A stretch of DNA of 43,539 nt. Origin: UBA5336 sp964506685 (GTDB taxonomy: Bacteria; Pseudomonadota; Alphaproteobacteria; Caulobacterales; Hyphomonadaceae). Of this stretch, positions 1 to 8,053 are shown piece by piece. The notes beneath the pieces were generated by a model. The model saw nothing but the letters and a program-made list of their open reading frames with translations, had not been told where the DNA came from and ran no database searches. Location of the stretch: NCBI GenBank assembly GCA_964506685.1, contig CAZDMQ010000020.1, forward strand, positions 1 through 43,539, in the 5' to 3' direction. A program made the translations under genes and the position numbers. Within the stretch, counting starts at the first letter, position 1. Each line of letters starts with the position of its first letter.

Positions 1-2
1 GT

Positions 3-896
3 ACCGGCCTGTTCGGGATGAAGCCTTCGCGCGGGCGCACGTCCATGGGCCCGCACATGACCGAGAACTGGCTCGGCTGCTCGACGGTGCATGCCGTTTC
101 CTGGACCGTTCGCGACAATGCCGCGCTGATGGACGCCACGCATGGCCGCGAAACCGGCTCGCGCTATGTAGCTCCCCCGCCGGAGGCCAGTTTCCTGTCC
201 GCCCTCGATGCCGATCCACAGCCATTGCGCATCGCGCTCTGGGATACCGCCCCGAACGGCACGCGGCCGGACTCCGATGCCGAAGCCGGACTGGCCGTCA
301 CCGCCGAGCGGCTGGCCGCGCTCGGCCACCATGTCGAGGACAGCGATCCGGGCCTTGACGGCGCGGCCCTCGGCAAGGCCTTCCTGATGACGATCTGCGC
401 CGACCTTGCCGAAACCATGCGCCGGCGCGAACTTGCCCTCGGTCGAGAGCTCGGCGCCGACGACCTCGAACCGATCACCCGCCAGATGGTCAATCTCGGC
501 CGGACCGTTCCGATGATCGAACTCGCCAATGCCAACCGGACCTTCCAGGAGGCGGCCATCCGGTTCGAGCAATGGATGGACGCCGGTCGCTACGATCTTG
601 TCCTGATGCCAACCCTGTCGCGCGCCCCCGAAGTGCTTGGCCGTCTCAGCCTCGATCCCGCCGATGCGGATGACTATAACGAGGCGGTGACGAGTTTCGC
701 CCCCCATTGCGCTACCTTCAACCAGATCGGCTGTCCGGCCATGTCCGTCCCGCTCCATCACGCCGCCTCCGGGCTGCCACTGGGCATGATGTTCGGTGCG
801 CGCCATGGCGAGGAATGGCTGCTCTACCGGCTGGCTGGCCAGCTGGAGCGGGCCTATCCCTGGCGCAGCCGGCGGCCGGGCATTTTCTTCGCATGA
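3..896 (+). CDS. Amidase-signature family hydrolase, 3' part (5' end outside window)
   Basis: The reading frame is open from the window edge, so the start lies upstream. The visible 297 residues begin with TGLFGMKPSRGR, the segment that follows the catalytic Ser-cisSer-Lys region in amidase-signature enzymes. The catalytic residues themselves are therefore expected upstream and are not visible. The next stretch (SWTVRDNAALMDATHG) and the C-terminal FNQIGCPAMSVPL / GLPLGMMFGARHGEE motifs are typical of the family. They resemble the 6-aminohexanoate-cyclic-dimer hydrolase branch, but the substrate cannot be fixed from this fragment. The protein likely hydrolyses an amide bond in the cytoplasm. 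Its TGA stop overlaps the ATG of the next gene (ATGA), which suggests co-translation with the GFA-type protein. Confidence 0.88.
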   Translation, partial: TGLFGMKPSRGRTSMGPHMTENWLGCSTVHAVSWTVRDNAALMDATHGRETGSRYVAPPPEASFLSALDADPQPLRIALWDTAPNGTRPDSDAEAGLAVTAERLAALGHHVEDSDPGLDGAALGKAFLMTICADLAETMRRRELALGRELGADDLEPITRQMVNLGRTVPMIELANANRTFQEAAIRFEQWMDAGRYDLVLMPTLSRAPEVLGRLSLDPADADDYNEAVTSFAPHCATFNQIGCPAMSVPLHHAASGLPLGMMFGARHGEEWLLYRLAGQLERAYPWRSRRPGIFFA

Positions 897-1306
897 GCGG
901 GCCGATGATCACCCGGCAGGGCGGCTGTCATTGCGGCGCCGTGCGGTTCGAAGTGGACCTTGTTCCCCCCCTGGAGGCGGAGGATTGCAACTGCTCGATC
1001 TGCCTGAAAAGCGGGAATATCCACATCATCGTGCCAGCGACCCGGTTCCGCCTGCTGTCAGGGGAAGGCCGGATGACCGTGTACAGCTTCAATACCGGGC
1101 AGGCGAAGCACCATTTCTGCCGCACCTGCGGGGTCAAGAGCTTCTATGTCCCGCGCTCCAATCCCGACGGGATGGCCGTGACCTGGCGGTGCCTCGATGA
1201 CTGGGCCGCGCTGGATGTCACGGTCACCGCCTTTGACGGAGTGAACTGGGAAGCGAATGCGGCGCGGCTGGCCCACAAATCGAGGGCGCCGGTCGACGAG
1301 CAGTAG
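893..1306 (+). CDS. GFA / CENP-V family zinc-binding protein
   Basis: This 137-residue protein has the cysteine pattern of the glutathione-dependent formaldehyde-activating (GFA)/CENP-V fold. GGCHCGAVRF gives C12 and C14, CNCSICLKSG gives C32, C34 and C37, and FCRTCGVKSF gives C76 and C79; together they should hold structural and labile zinc. Most family members have no proven reaction, so a role in S-hydroxymethylglutathione formation should not be assumed. I chose the ATG at 893 because it overlaps the preceding amidase stop as ATGA. An in-frame ATG at 905 (MITRQGGCHCG) is an alternative start. The gene ends 19 bp from the convergent metal-sensor gene, with no obvious terminator between them. 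Confidence 0.85.
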   Translation: MSGPMITRQGGCHCGAVRFEVDLVPPLEAEDCNCSICLKSGNIHIIVPATRFRLLSGEGRMTVYSFNTGQAKHHFCRTCGVKSFYVPRSNPDGMAVTWRCLDDWAALDVTVTAFDGVNWEANAARLAHKSRAPVDEQ

Positions 1307-1325
1307 AGGGGCTTCTGCGCTCCGC

Positions 1326-1889
1326 TCAGCGGCCAGGTTCAGTTTCAGGTACCGGTTCGCGCGCGTCCTGCCCGTCATGACGGCCGCGCCTGCCATCCCG
1401 CCGGCGGCAACAGTCGATCGCTTCGGCAACGGCGCGGCGTTCCTCAAGGCTCAGCATCGAGAATTGCTCGACGAGCGCGGCCTGGACCGCTGCCTCCATC
1501 GCTGCTTCGCGGGTGCGGAGATTGGCAAAGGCAGCCGACAGCCGGTCCGGATCGAAGGGATCGGCAACCATCGCCTCGCGCAAGTCTTGCCGGGCCTGCC
1601 GACGACCGGCAAGTCGCGGTCTGGCCTCACGCATGGAGGCGATGAAGGCCCTGCGGATCTCCGGGCGCCTTTCCGGCGCGACGTTCTCGAGGACGTGCCT
1701 CGCGATGCGTGACTCTGCGCGCGGCGGCGGCCCGTCGCGGTGCGCAGCGCGATGCGGCGGGCCGCCGGAGATGAGCTGGCCGATGAACAGGCCGACAAGC
1801 AATGTATTGAGGACCAGCGAGCCGGTCAGCAGCCAGCTGAGCCGCCGGGTCGGCGGCTGGGGAGGATGGTCGCGCGCAGCGTCGTTCAT
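1326..1889 (-). CDS. Periplasmic metal sensor, CnrX/heavy-metal-resistance domain type
   Basis: The 187-residue protein has a short cytoplasmic N-terminus, one membrane anchor at about residues 18-41 (LSWLLTGSLVLNTLLVGLFI), and a helical, Arg/Glu-rich periplasmic domain. That layout, and the FSMLSLEERR segment, match the Spy/CnrX-like 'metal resistance' fold, in which antiparallel helices sense metals or unfolded protein. Possible ligands are the histidines just after the membrane segment (PPHRAAHRDG) and a CC pair near the C-terminus (DCCRRRDGRRGRH). The gene is last in an overlapping unit after a sigma factor and a one-TM protein. Its ATG overlaps the upstream stop (ATGA). By analogy with cnrYXH it probably reports periplasmic metal or stress to the sigma/anti-sigma pair; the inducer is unknown. 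Confidence 0.72.
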   Translation of the reverse strand: MNDAARDHPPQPPTRRLSWLLTGSLVLNTLLVGLFIGQLISGGPPHRAAHRDGPPPRAESRIARHVLENVAPERRPEIRRAFIASMREARPRLAGRRQARQDLREAMVADPFDPDRLSAAFANLRTREAAMEAAVQAALVEQFSMLSLEERRAVAEAIDCCRRRDGRRGRHDGQDAREPVPETEPGR

Positions 1890-2347
1890 GGCGTCCCTTC
1901 GCTAAAGGTGTCGAGCAGGTCACCATAGCCCAGCGCGGCATAGAGGATCTCGTCTTCGGCATCGGGATCGCTCAGGCCCGCATGTGTCACGGCGGTATCG
2001 AGGCCAATGACAAGGCCGATGACAAGGCCGGCGAGCGCGCCGGAGGTGGGCAGCCAGGCCGACCGGGGCGGCAGCCATGCAGCAAGGCGGTGTCGGAGAG
2101 ACGCTCGCGGGGCGCTCGCCAGGACCGCGCCGGTAAGGGCGGACGACGGGGCGGGCGCCGCCAGCCCGTCGAGCAGTCCGTCGAGCCGGTCCGCCGTCTC
2201 GATGGCGGCGGCAAGGCGCGGGCCGGGATCGGCAAGCCGGGCGAGATGGGCCGCCGTTCGGTCCGCTTCGGGCCAGTGCGCAGGCTCGCTGCCATAGGCC
2301 TCGACAAGGGCCAGCAGACGGGCATCCGGATTGATCGGATCAGCCAT
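1886..2347 (-). CDS. One-TM protein, putative anti-sigma factor
   Basis: I do not recognise a named family. The 153-residue protein has an N-terminal soluble part that is acidic and helical (about residues 1-95, with DARLLALVEAYGSEPAHWPEADR), one membrane segment at about 101-117 (SGALAGLVIGLVIGLD), and a short acidic C-terminal tail. Small proteins of this shape placed directly after an ECF sigma gene are usually anti-sigma factors that hold the sigma factor at the inner membrane. Its start overlaps the sigma gene by 8 bp and its stop overlaps the metal-sensor gene by 4 bp, so the three are almost surely one translational unit. The anti-sigma role is inferred from position and topology only. 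No zinc-binding HxxxCxxC motif is present. Confidence 0.62.
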   Translation of the reverse strand: MADPINPDARLLALVEAYGSEPAHWPEADRTAAHLARLADPGPRLAAAIETADRLDGLLDGLAAPAPSSALTGAVLASAPRASLRHRLAAWLPPRSAWLPTSGALAGLVIGLVIGLDTAVTHAGLSDPDAEDEILYAALGYGDLLDTFSEGTP

Positions 2348-2891
2348 GCGTGGTCTCCACAGTTTCCATCAGCTTCGCCCGCAGGGTCCGCCGCGCGCGG
2401 GCCAGAAGGCTTTCGAGGGCATCGACACTGATGTCCATGATCTCTGCTGCTTCAATATTGGTGTGACCTTCCAGCCGGCAAAGCACAATCGCGGCGCGCT
2501 GGCGTTCCGGGAGGTCGGCAATGGCCGCTTCGATCCGGGCCACCCGCTGGTCCTGGTCCAGCCGGTCGGCCGGGTTGAGCGCAGGATCGGGGGCATCGGG
2601 CAGGTCCTCGCCGGTGAGGTCGCGGCGCCGCCGTAGCTGGTCGAGGCAGAGATTGAGCACCACCCGGTGCAGCCACGTTGAGAATTTCGCATTGGGAATC
2701 CAGTCGGGCATCGCCTTCCAGGCCCGGATGAAGGCCTCCTGGACGACATCCTCTGCAGCAGCCGGGTCGCCGAGCATGCGGCTGGCAACGGCATGTGCCC
2801 GGGGCAGGTTGCGATGCACCAGCGCAGCCTGCGCAGCGCGGTCTCCGCGGGCGGCGCGGACAATGTCATCATGGTCTCTTTCGGCGGACAC
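2340..2891 (-). CDS. ECF-type RNA polymerase sigma factor
   Basis: This is a 183-residue group IV sigma-70 factor. Region 2 is visible as DPAAAEDVVQEAFIRAW followed by KFSTWLHRVVLNLCLDQLRRRR (core binding and -10 recognition). Region 4 starts LPERQRAAIVLCRLEGHT and continues with the helix-turn-helix EIMDISVDALESLLARARR (-35 recognition). A variable acidic linker rich in Asp and Pro (GEDLPDAPDPALNPADRLD) separates the two. The frame is open upstream to a GTG at 2969, but that extension (WAVFSPAPARTRPF...) looks non-native. I therefore chose the GTG at 2891, which gives a normal ECF length and a typical N-terminus; the start is uncertain. The gene overlaps the putative anti-sigma gene and likely controls it and the neighbouring EF-hand and metal-sensor genes. 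Confidence 0.88.
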   Translation of the reverse strand: MSAERDHDDIVRAARGDRAAQAALVHRNLPRAHAVASRMLGDPAAAEDVVQEAFIRAWKAMPDWIPNAKFSTWLHRVVLNLCLDQLRRRRDLTGEDLPDAPDPALNPADRLDQDQRVARIEAAIADLPERQRAAIVLCRLEGHTNIEAAEIMDISVDALESLLARARRTLRAKLMETVETTHG

Positions 2892-2980
2892 GCGGGCAAG
2901 GATGCTCCCGATCGGGCAAGGATGAAAGGGCCGGGTGCGGGCAGGCGCGGGGGAGAAGACTGCCCACACCCGGCAGGAAC

Positions 2981-3004
2981 GGCAAGGGGCGCGCGGCCCC
3001 TGCC
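2981..3004. terminator. GC-rich hairpin between EF-hand and sigma genes
   Basis: The left arm ggcaaggggc and right arm gcccctgcc pair around a gcgcg loop with one bulge. The hairpin lies just after the EF-hand stop and before the sigma start. No T-tract follows on either strand, so it may be a weak terminator or attenuator, or only a chance palindrome in GC-rich DNA. Confidence 0.25.
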
Positions 3005-3032
3005 GGAGAGTCAGGCCGAGCCCAGACCTGCG

Positions 3033-3542
3033 CTAGCGCTCGTCGCGCCGACCGTTGCGATGTCCGCGGTGCTTGCGGCCCATTTCCCTGAGCCCGTCCT
3101 CGATTTCATCCTGACTGATCGTGCCATCGCCATTGGCATCCATGCGCTCGAACATCCTGTCCTGCCGCTGGCCGAATTCGTCCGGACCGATCGCCCCATC
3201 GCCATCGGCATCGGCGCGATTGAACATTGCCTCGGCGCGCCGGGCCTTGCGCTCGGCCTGCTTCGCTTCGTGCCAGGCCTGGGCCTCGGCCTGCGAGAGA
3301 CCGCCGCTGCCATCGGTATCGGCGGCGGCAAAGTCGGCCGCGCGTCGTGCATCGGCTTCCTCACGGCTGATTGCGCCATCGCCATTGCCATCGACTTCGG
3401 CGATGCGGTTTCCGATTTCGGCCTGCATCATGGCGCGGCGATCCTCACGGTCCGCTCCCGGACCGTCCTGGGCCAGGGCGGCGGCAAGGCCGGCGGCAGC
3501 AAGCGTTGCGGTGGCAAGGCCGATTGTGATTGTCTTCTTCAT
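3033..3542 (-). CDS. Periplasmic EF-hand calcium-binding protein
   Basis: The 169-residue protein starts with a clear Sec signal peptide (MKKTITIGLATATLAAAGLAA, cleavage likely after ALA near residue 24). Four EF-hand loops follow: DGNGDGAISREE, DTDGSGGLSQAE, DADGDGAIGPDE and DANGDGTISQDE, each with acidic ligands at positions 1, 3, 5 and 12. A basic tail (GRKHRGHRNGRRDER) closes the protein. It should bind Ca2+ in the periplasm as a buffer or sensor. The start is supported by a GAGGAG ribosome site 7 nt upstream. It lies upstream of and in line with the sigma/anti-sigma/metal-sensor unit, so it may be a target of that sigma factor (inference). Confidence 0.85.
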   Translation of the reverse strand: MKKTITIGLATATLAAAGLAAALAQDGPGADREDRRAMMQAEIGNRIAEVDGNGDGAISREEADARRAADFAAADTDGSGGLSQAEAQAWHEAKQAERKARRAEAMFNRADADGDGAIGPDEFGQRQDRMFERMDANGDGTISQDEIEDGLREMGRKHRGHRNGRRDER

Positions 3543-3608
3543 GTCGTGGTCTCCTCTGGGGTGCGATTTGTTCTGCCCTCTGAGCCCCCCTGAAACGCAC
3601 GAGACCGC

Positions 3609-6332
3609 CTAGTCCGTCGCTGGCTGCTGAAGTTTCTGCAGGTAAAGTGCAGTCACGGCGCTGCGATGGGCCGCAAGTGCCGCTTCGAGCGCCGCGAAGG
3701 AAGTTTCGCCCACCGCCCGGCAGAGCCGGTCCTTCAGACCCCGGGAAAAGCCGGGCGCGCCGGCAACCTCGCCAACAGCAAGGCGCAGCACCTGTTGCAG
3801 CGACTGCTGGAAGCGCAGCGCGCGCTGGAGCGCTGCAGCATCGGAGGTATCGAACCGGCCTGCAGCGGCCAGACCGGCAAGCGCATTGTCGGTATTGCCG
3901 GTGATCAGGGCGGCATCCCCGGCGATGAGGAGTCCGGCCTGGGCGATGAATTCGATGTCGACCAGCCCGCCATCGGACAGTTTCATGTCCCAGGAGCCCC
4001 TTGCCGGCTTCTCGCGACGCAGGCGCGCCCGCATGTCGGCGATATCGGTCAGAAGGGTCTCCCGGCCGGCCCGGGCGGTGATGGCAGCAGCGGCCGCAGC
4101 CATCACGCGCGCCGCCAGGCCGGACGCACCGGTGACCGGCCGCAGGCGGGTCAGCGCCATGTGCTCCCAGGTCCATGCCTCCTCGGCCTGGTACCGCTCG
4201 AAGGCCGCAAGGCTGACCGCGACCGGCCCGGCGCCACCGGACGGACGCAGGCGCATGTCGATCTCGTAGAGTAGGCCTTCGGGGGTTGGCGCACTGAGGG
4301 CCGTGATGAAGCGTTGGGTAAAGCGGGTGAACCAGGTCTGCGCATCGGCGGCACCCGGCAGCGGCTCGAACAGGACGATGAGATCGAGATCGGAGCCGGC
4401 GGTCAGCTCGCGCCCGCCCATCTTGCCCATGGCAAGGACATGCCAGGCCCCCGGCGGCGGTCCAAAGCGTCGCTCTGTCTCGCGCCGGGCCGCATGCGCC
4501 ATGGCATCCACCGTCTCGTCAGCGAGACCGGTCCAGGCCTCGCCCGCTTCGGCAGCGTTGAGACCGCCCTGCAGCAGCCGGTGGCCGACGAGCAGGCTCG
4601 ACTCGCGATGATACCGGCGCGCCTCGTTCATCGCCGCCTCGAAATCCATTTCGTCCGGGATCACGAGCCGGTCCCGCTCGCCGCCATCGATCATGGCCTC
4701 GAGGGTTTCAGGCGATCGCGACAGGGTCTGGGCGAGACGCGGGGCAAGAGCGAGGGTGTTGACCAGGTCCTCCCGCAGCCGGTCCTCGGCGAGCAGCATG
4801 GACAGGAGTTGCACACCGGACGAGAGGCCTTCGAAGAAGGTGGTGAAGCGGGCAAAGGCGGTATCGGCTTCCCCGGTCGCGCCCATGGCGGCAAGCAGGT
4901 CGGGCAGGACGGCCGTGAGCAGCTGGCGTCCGCGCGCCGAGCGGGTCGCAGGTACCCGGCCGCGATGCCAGAGCGACACCGTTGCGATCACCCGTGCGGG
5001 ATCGGTAAACCCCATGGCAGCAAGCGTCTGCAGGGTCGCAGGATCCGGGTCGACACCGGTAAAGACGAGATTGCCGTGAACGGCGTGGCGGGTCTTGCGC
5101 TCTTCCTCGGCAAACAGGTCGCTGTAGTGGGCATGGACCCGCTCGCGCAGGGCCAGCAACGCGTCTTCAAACACCTGCCGGTCGTCATGACCGCAAAGGA
5201 TCGCCACCCGCTGGCGACCGTCCTCGCTGCGCGGCAGGGTGTGGGTCTGCTCGTCATTCAGCATCTGCACCCGGTGCTCGACCGCGCGCAGGACGGAATA
5301 GGCGGCGGTGAGATCATCGCGCACCTGCGCCTCGATCACGCCGGCACTGGCCAGCCGGTCCAGCGCGCCGCAGGTGGTGGGATCGCGCAGGTCCGGGTCG
5401 CGACCGCCCAGGATCAGCTGCTGGGTCTGGGCGAAGAACTCGATTTCGCGGATCCCGCCCGGCCCGAGCTTGAGATCGGAGGCGACATCGCCGAGCGACG
5501 GGTCGCCGACCTTGGCGTTGATCATGCGCTTGATGGCGTGGATGTCGGCAATTGCCCAGTAGTCGAGATGGCGACGCCAGACAAAAGGTGCGAGGCCATC
5601 GATAAAGGCCTGGCCGAGCGACAGGTCACCGGCCGAAGGCCGTGCCTTGATATAGGCCATGCGCTCCCAGTTCTGTCCGACGCTTTCATAATAGGCGTCG
5701 GCCATGGCGGTGGACACTGCGAGCGGGGTCGAGGAGGGATCGGGGCGCAAACGGAAATCGGTCCGGAAGACATAGCCGTCACCGGTCTGCGTTTCGAGCA
5801 GGGCGATCAGGTCGCGCAGGATCCGCGAGGCCGCATCCCCCGGATCGCGCGTGCCGCCATCGAAGCGCTCGCGATCGTAGAGCGCGATCAGGTCGATATC
5901 GCTGGAATAGTTGAGTTCGCGCGCACCATGCTTGCCAAGGGCGAGGAGTGTCAGCCCATTACTGGACAGACCGCGCGCCTCCGCGGCCACGCGCAGGGCT
6001 GTTTCGGTCGCAAGATCGGCCACTGTGGAGAGCCGGTCGGTCACCTCGGCAAGGCTGGCGCACCCGGCAAGGTCCTGCAGCGCGATGAGCAGGTGGGCCT
6101 CACGCTTGAAGTGCCGCAGCGGGGGCATGCTCGCCTCGATCCCGGCATACGCGCCCAGACGGTCCTGCCAGGCCGCGAACCAGGGCTCGAAGGCCGCGCC
6201 GAGCCCCTCGATCTCCGACAGGTCCAGCGCTTCGCTGTTGCGCGCGATAAGGCGGGCAAGATAGGGCGCGACCTGCCCTGCCCGGTCCAGCAGGTTGGCC
6301 ATGTTTCCGGCAATGGGAGCAATCCTGAGCAT
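3609..6332 (-). CDS. glnE: Bifunctional glutamine synthetase adenylyltransferase / adenylyl-removing enzyme
   Basis: GlnE adds AMP to, and phosphorolytically removes it from, the Tyr of glutamine synthetase in response to PII and glutamine, and so tunes ammonia assimilation. The two nucleotidyltransferase domains are both visible. ALGKHGARELNYSSDIDLI (about 131-149) is the de-adenylylating domain, and LAMGKMGGRELTAGSDLDLIV (about 640-660) is the adenylylating domain; each carries the G-S/D-x-D metal-binding signature. IREIEFFAQTQQL and LVDIEFIAQAGLL are the matching second motifs. At 907 residues it is slightly shorter than the usual ~950. The ribosome site before the ATG at 6332 is poor, and an inverted-repeat element begins only 12 bp upstream. 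An in-frame ATG at 6302 (MANLLDRAG) is the alternative start. Its place after the second two-component pair matches the rhizobial order. Confidence 0.96.
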   Translation of the reverse strand: MLRIAPIAGNMANLLDRAGQVAPYLARLIARNSEALDLSEIEGLGAAFEPWFAAWQDRLGAYAGIEASMPPLRHFKREAHLLIALQDLAGCASLAEVTDRLSTVADLATETALRVAAEARGLSSNGLTLLALGKHGARELNYSSDIDLIALYDRERFDGGTRDPGDAASRILRDLIALLETQTGDGYVFRTDFRLRPDPSSTPLAVSTAMADAYYESVGQNWERMAYIKARPSAGDLSLGQAFIDGLAPFVWRRHLDYWAIADIHAIKRMINAKVGDPSLGDVASDLKLGPGGIREIEFFAQTQQLILGGRDPDLRDPTTCGALDRLASAGVIEAQVRDDLTAAYSVLRAVEHRVQMLNDEQTHTLPRSEDGRQRVAILCGHDDRQVFEDALLALRERVHAHYSDLFAEEERKTRHAVHGNLVFTGVDPDPATLQTLAAMGFTDPARVIATVSLWHRGRVPATRSARGRQLLTAVLPDLLAAMGATGEADTAFARFTTFFEGLSSGVQLLSMLLAEDRLREDLVNTLALAPRLAQTLSRSPETLEAMIDGGERDRLVIPDEMDFEAAMNEARRYHRESSLLVGHRLLQGGLNAAEAGEAWTGLADETVDAMAHAARRETERRFGPPPGAWHVLAMGKMGGRELTAGSDLDLIVLFEPLPGAADAQTWFTRFTQRFITALSAPTPEGLLYEIDMRLRPSGGAGPVAVSLAAFERYQAEEAWTWEHMALTRLRPVTGASGLAARVMAAAAAAITARAGRETLLTDIADMRARLRREKPARGSWDMKLSDGGLVDIEFIAQAGLLIAGDAALITGNTDNALAGLAAAGRFDTSDAAALQRALRFQQSLQQVLRLAVGEVAGAPGFSRGLKDRLCRAVGETSFAALEAALAAHRSAVTALYLQKLQQPATD

Positions 6333-6343
6333 CCACGCAAACT

Positions 6344-6658
6344 AGGGCGGTTTCCGATCACATTGCACCACCTGGCGGGGTGTATTTTGTGATCTGGCGA
6401 GGAGCAAGCGCAGCGAGATGCGGGCATCCTTCGAGCATTGCGACGTGGCCGGAGCGCAAAAGACGACGCAGCGTTCTCTTAGGAAAACAACAGCGAAACA
6501 ATCAACTGAAGCAGCGCGCTCGCTTTGCCACTCGTCCTTTCCGCCAGGATCGTCGTCGCGCAAGGGTCCGCCGATGCCCGCATCGACGGACTTCACGCTC
6601 CTGGCCCTGGCAAAAGATCAAAGCGGCCAAGTGCTGCAATGTGGTCGGAAACCGCCCT
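6344..6658. repeat. ~315-bp imperfect inverted-repeat (MITE-like) element
   Basis: The only sizeable gene-free gap in this half (6333-6661) is almost filled by a palindromic element. Its outer 24 bp (6344-6367, starting agggcggtttccg) recur in inverted orientation at 6635-6658 with one mismatch. Weaker inverted similarity continues inward for roughly 85 bp per arm, ending in mirrored small palindromes: gatgcgggcatc at 6417-6428 and gatgcccgcatc at 6573-6584. The latter is part of a 26-bp near-palindrome at 6566-6591. The middle ~145 bp shows no convincing gene. No clear target-site duplication is visible. It could be a non-autonomous transposable element or two inverted copies of a dispersed palindromic repeat. 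It ends 3 bp after the kinase stop and 11 bp before the glnE start. Confidence 0.7.
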
Positions 6659-6661
6659 GGG

Positions 6662-8053
6662 TTACGCCAGCGGCAGACGCAAAATCGCTTTCAGGCCCGG
6701 CCGTTCCGGCGGCCCGCGGCCATCAAGGAGCAGGAACGCCCCCCGGTGTACCTCCGCGACCGTCTCGACAAGCGCCAGCCCAAGTCCGGAACCAGGCTGG
6801 GTGCGGGCATCGTCCATGCGGACAAAGCGCTCAACGACCTGGCTCCGTGCGTGTTCCGGAATACCGGGGCCGGAATCGATCACGATGAGATCGACCGTAT
6901 TGGTTTCGCGATCCACCGCAACCTGGAGCCCGATGGATCCACCCGTCGGGGTATACTTGATGGCGTTGTCGATGAGGTTCGAGAGCGCCTGGGTCAGTTG
7001 CGCCTTGTCCGCCAGGACGATGGCACGCCGGGGCTTTTCCACGCGCAGGGTGAGGCCGACCGCCTCGGCGGCCGGCTCGAAGAATTCCGCAATCTCCTCG
7101 AACAGCTCGCCAACATCAGTGCGGACCATGCGCGCGCGTGCGGCATTACCTGCATTCGAGAGGCGCAGGATAGCATTGAAGGTCGCCAGCACCCGGTCGA
7201 CCTCGGCGAGGGTCGTGGTCAGGGTGCCGCGCGCCTTGTCCGGGGTGATCTCCTCGTCGGCGAGGGTACTTTCCAGCCGGTTGCGGACCTTGGACAGGGG
7301 AGAGCGCAAGTCATGGGCGATGGCGTCGCCGGTGTGGCGGCTCGCCTTGACCAGCCGTTCGAGGCGCTCGAGCATCGCGTTCATGCGTTCGGCAAGCCGG
7401 TCGAACTCGTCATTTGCGCCGCGGATCCGGGCCCGGCGCTGAAGGTCGCCGCCAATCACCGCCTCGGCCGTGCTGGCCAGTTCCTCTGCCCGACGGTTCA
7501 CCCAGCGGGACACGATGATGCCGCCGCTCAGCGCAAGCGCCAGGCCGACCCCGAAGGCGACCCACACGGCCTGGGTGATCCTGCGGGTCACCTCATTGCG
7601 CTGCTGCGCATCGAACGCGACCATCAGCAGGGCCTCCTCGCCAAGCCGCACGATGCGGCCCTCGGCCTCGATGGTCAGCAGTGAGCCATCCGACCTCTGG
7701 GCATCGATCGGAAATTCGACGCGCCCGGTGCCCTCCGCCGGCATGCCGGACAGGTCGCCGCTCAGCTTGATGCCGGTCGGTGTGGTCAGCTGGTAGAGAA
7801 AGTACCGGTCCGGTATCGAGGCACGTTCGATGAGGGACTGGTTCACCCGCGGCAGGCCGCCATCGCGGAAGGCCTTCTGGATGGAATCGAGCTCGGCATT
7901 GACCCTCTGGTCGGCGACATAGCGGGTATACTGCACCGTCGCCCCATAGAGATAGGCCAGCAGTCCCGCCGAGAATATGGTGAACAGTACAGCGTAAAGC
8001 ACCGCCAACCGGAAGGTGGCGGTGCGGGTAAAGGGCGGGAGATTGAGCTTCAT
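6662..8053 (-). CDS. Sensor histidine kinase (HAMP, HisKA, HATPase_c)
   Basis: This 463-residue membrane kinase has TM1 at about 16-40, a periplasmic sensor loop of ~120 residues, TM2 at about 161-183, and a HAMP linker to about 236. The dimerisation domain has the phospho-acceptor H247 in AIAHDLRSPLSKVR. The ATPase domain shows the N box LIDNAIKYTP, the G1 box VIDSGPGIP and the G2 box GSGLGLALV. It should phosphorylate the response regulator encoded just upstream, with which it overlaps by an ATGA. The pair lies directly after degP, so its signal is plausibly an envelope state such as misfolded protein or metal; the architecture resembles CusS/QseC-type kinases. The ligand is not readable from the sequence. 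Confidence 0.93.
   Translation of the reverse strand: MKLNLPPFTRTATFRLAVLYAVLFTIFSAGLLAYLYGATVQYTRYVADQRVNAELDSIQKAFRDGGLPRVNQSLIERASIPDRYFLYQLTTPTGIKLSGDLSGMPAEGTGRVEFPIDAQRSDGSLLTIEAEGRIVRLGEEALLMVAFDAQQRNEVTRRITQAVWVAFGVGLALALSGGIIVSRWVNRRAEELASTAEAVIGGDLQRRARIRGANDEFDRLAERMNAMLERLERLVKASRHTGDAIAHDLRSPLSKVRNRLESTLADEEITPDKARGTLTTTLAEVDRVLATFNAILRLSNAGNAARARMVRTDVGELFEEIAEFFEPAAEAVGLTLRVEKPRRAIVLADKAQLTQALSNLIDNAIKYTPTGGSIGLQVAVDRETNTVDLIVIDSGPGIPEHARSQVVERFVRMDDARTQPGSGLGLALVETVAEVHRGAFLLLDGRGPPERPGLKAILRLPLA

Noticed and set aside
4314..6392. A 692-codon open frame on the + strand opposite glnE
   Set aside because: It is a GC-driven antisense frame of a clearly conserved gene. The translation has no domain pattern and no credible start or ribosome site.
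6418..6888. A 156-codon + strand open frame across the inverted-repeat element
   Set aside because: It runs into the antisense of the kinase gene, has low-complexity composition, and crosses palindromic DNA; not protein-like.
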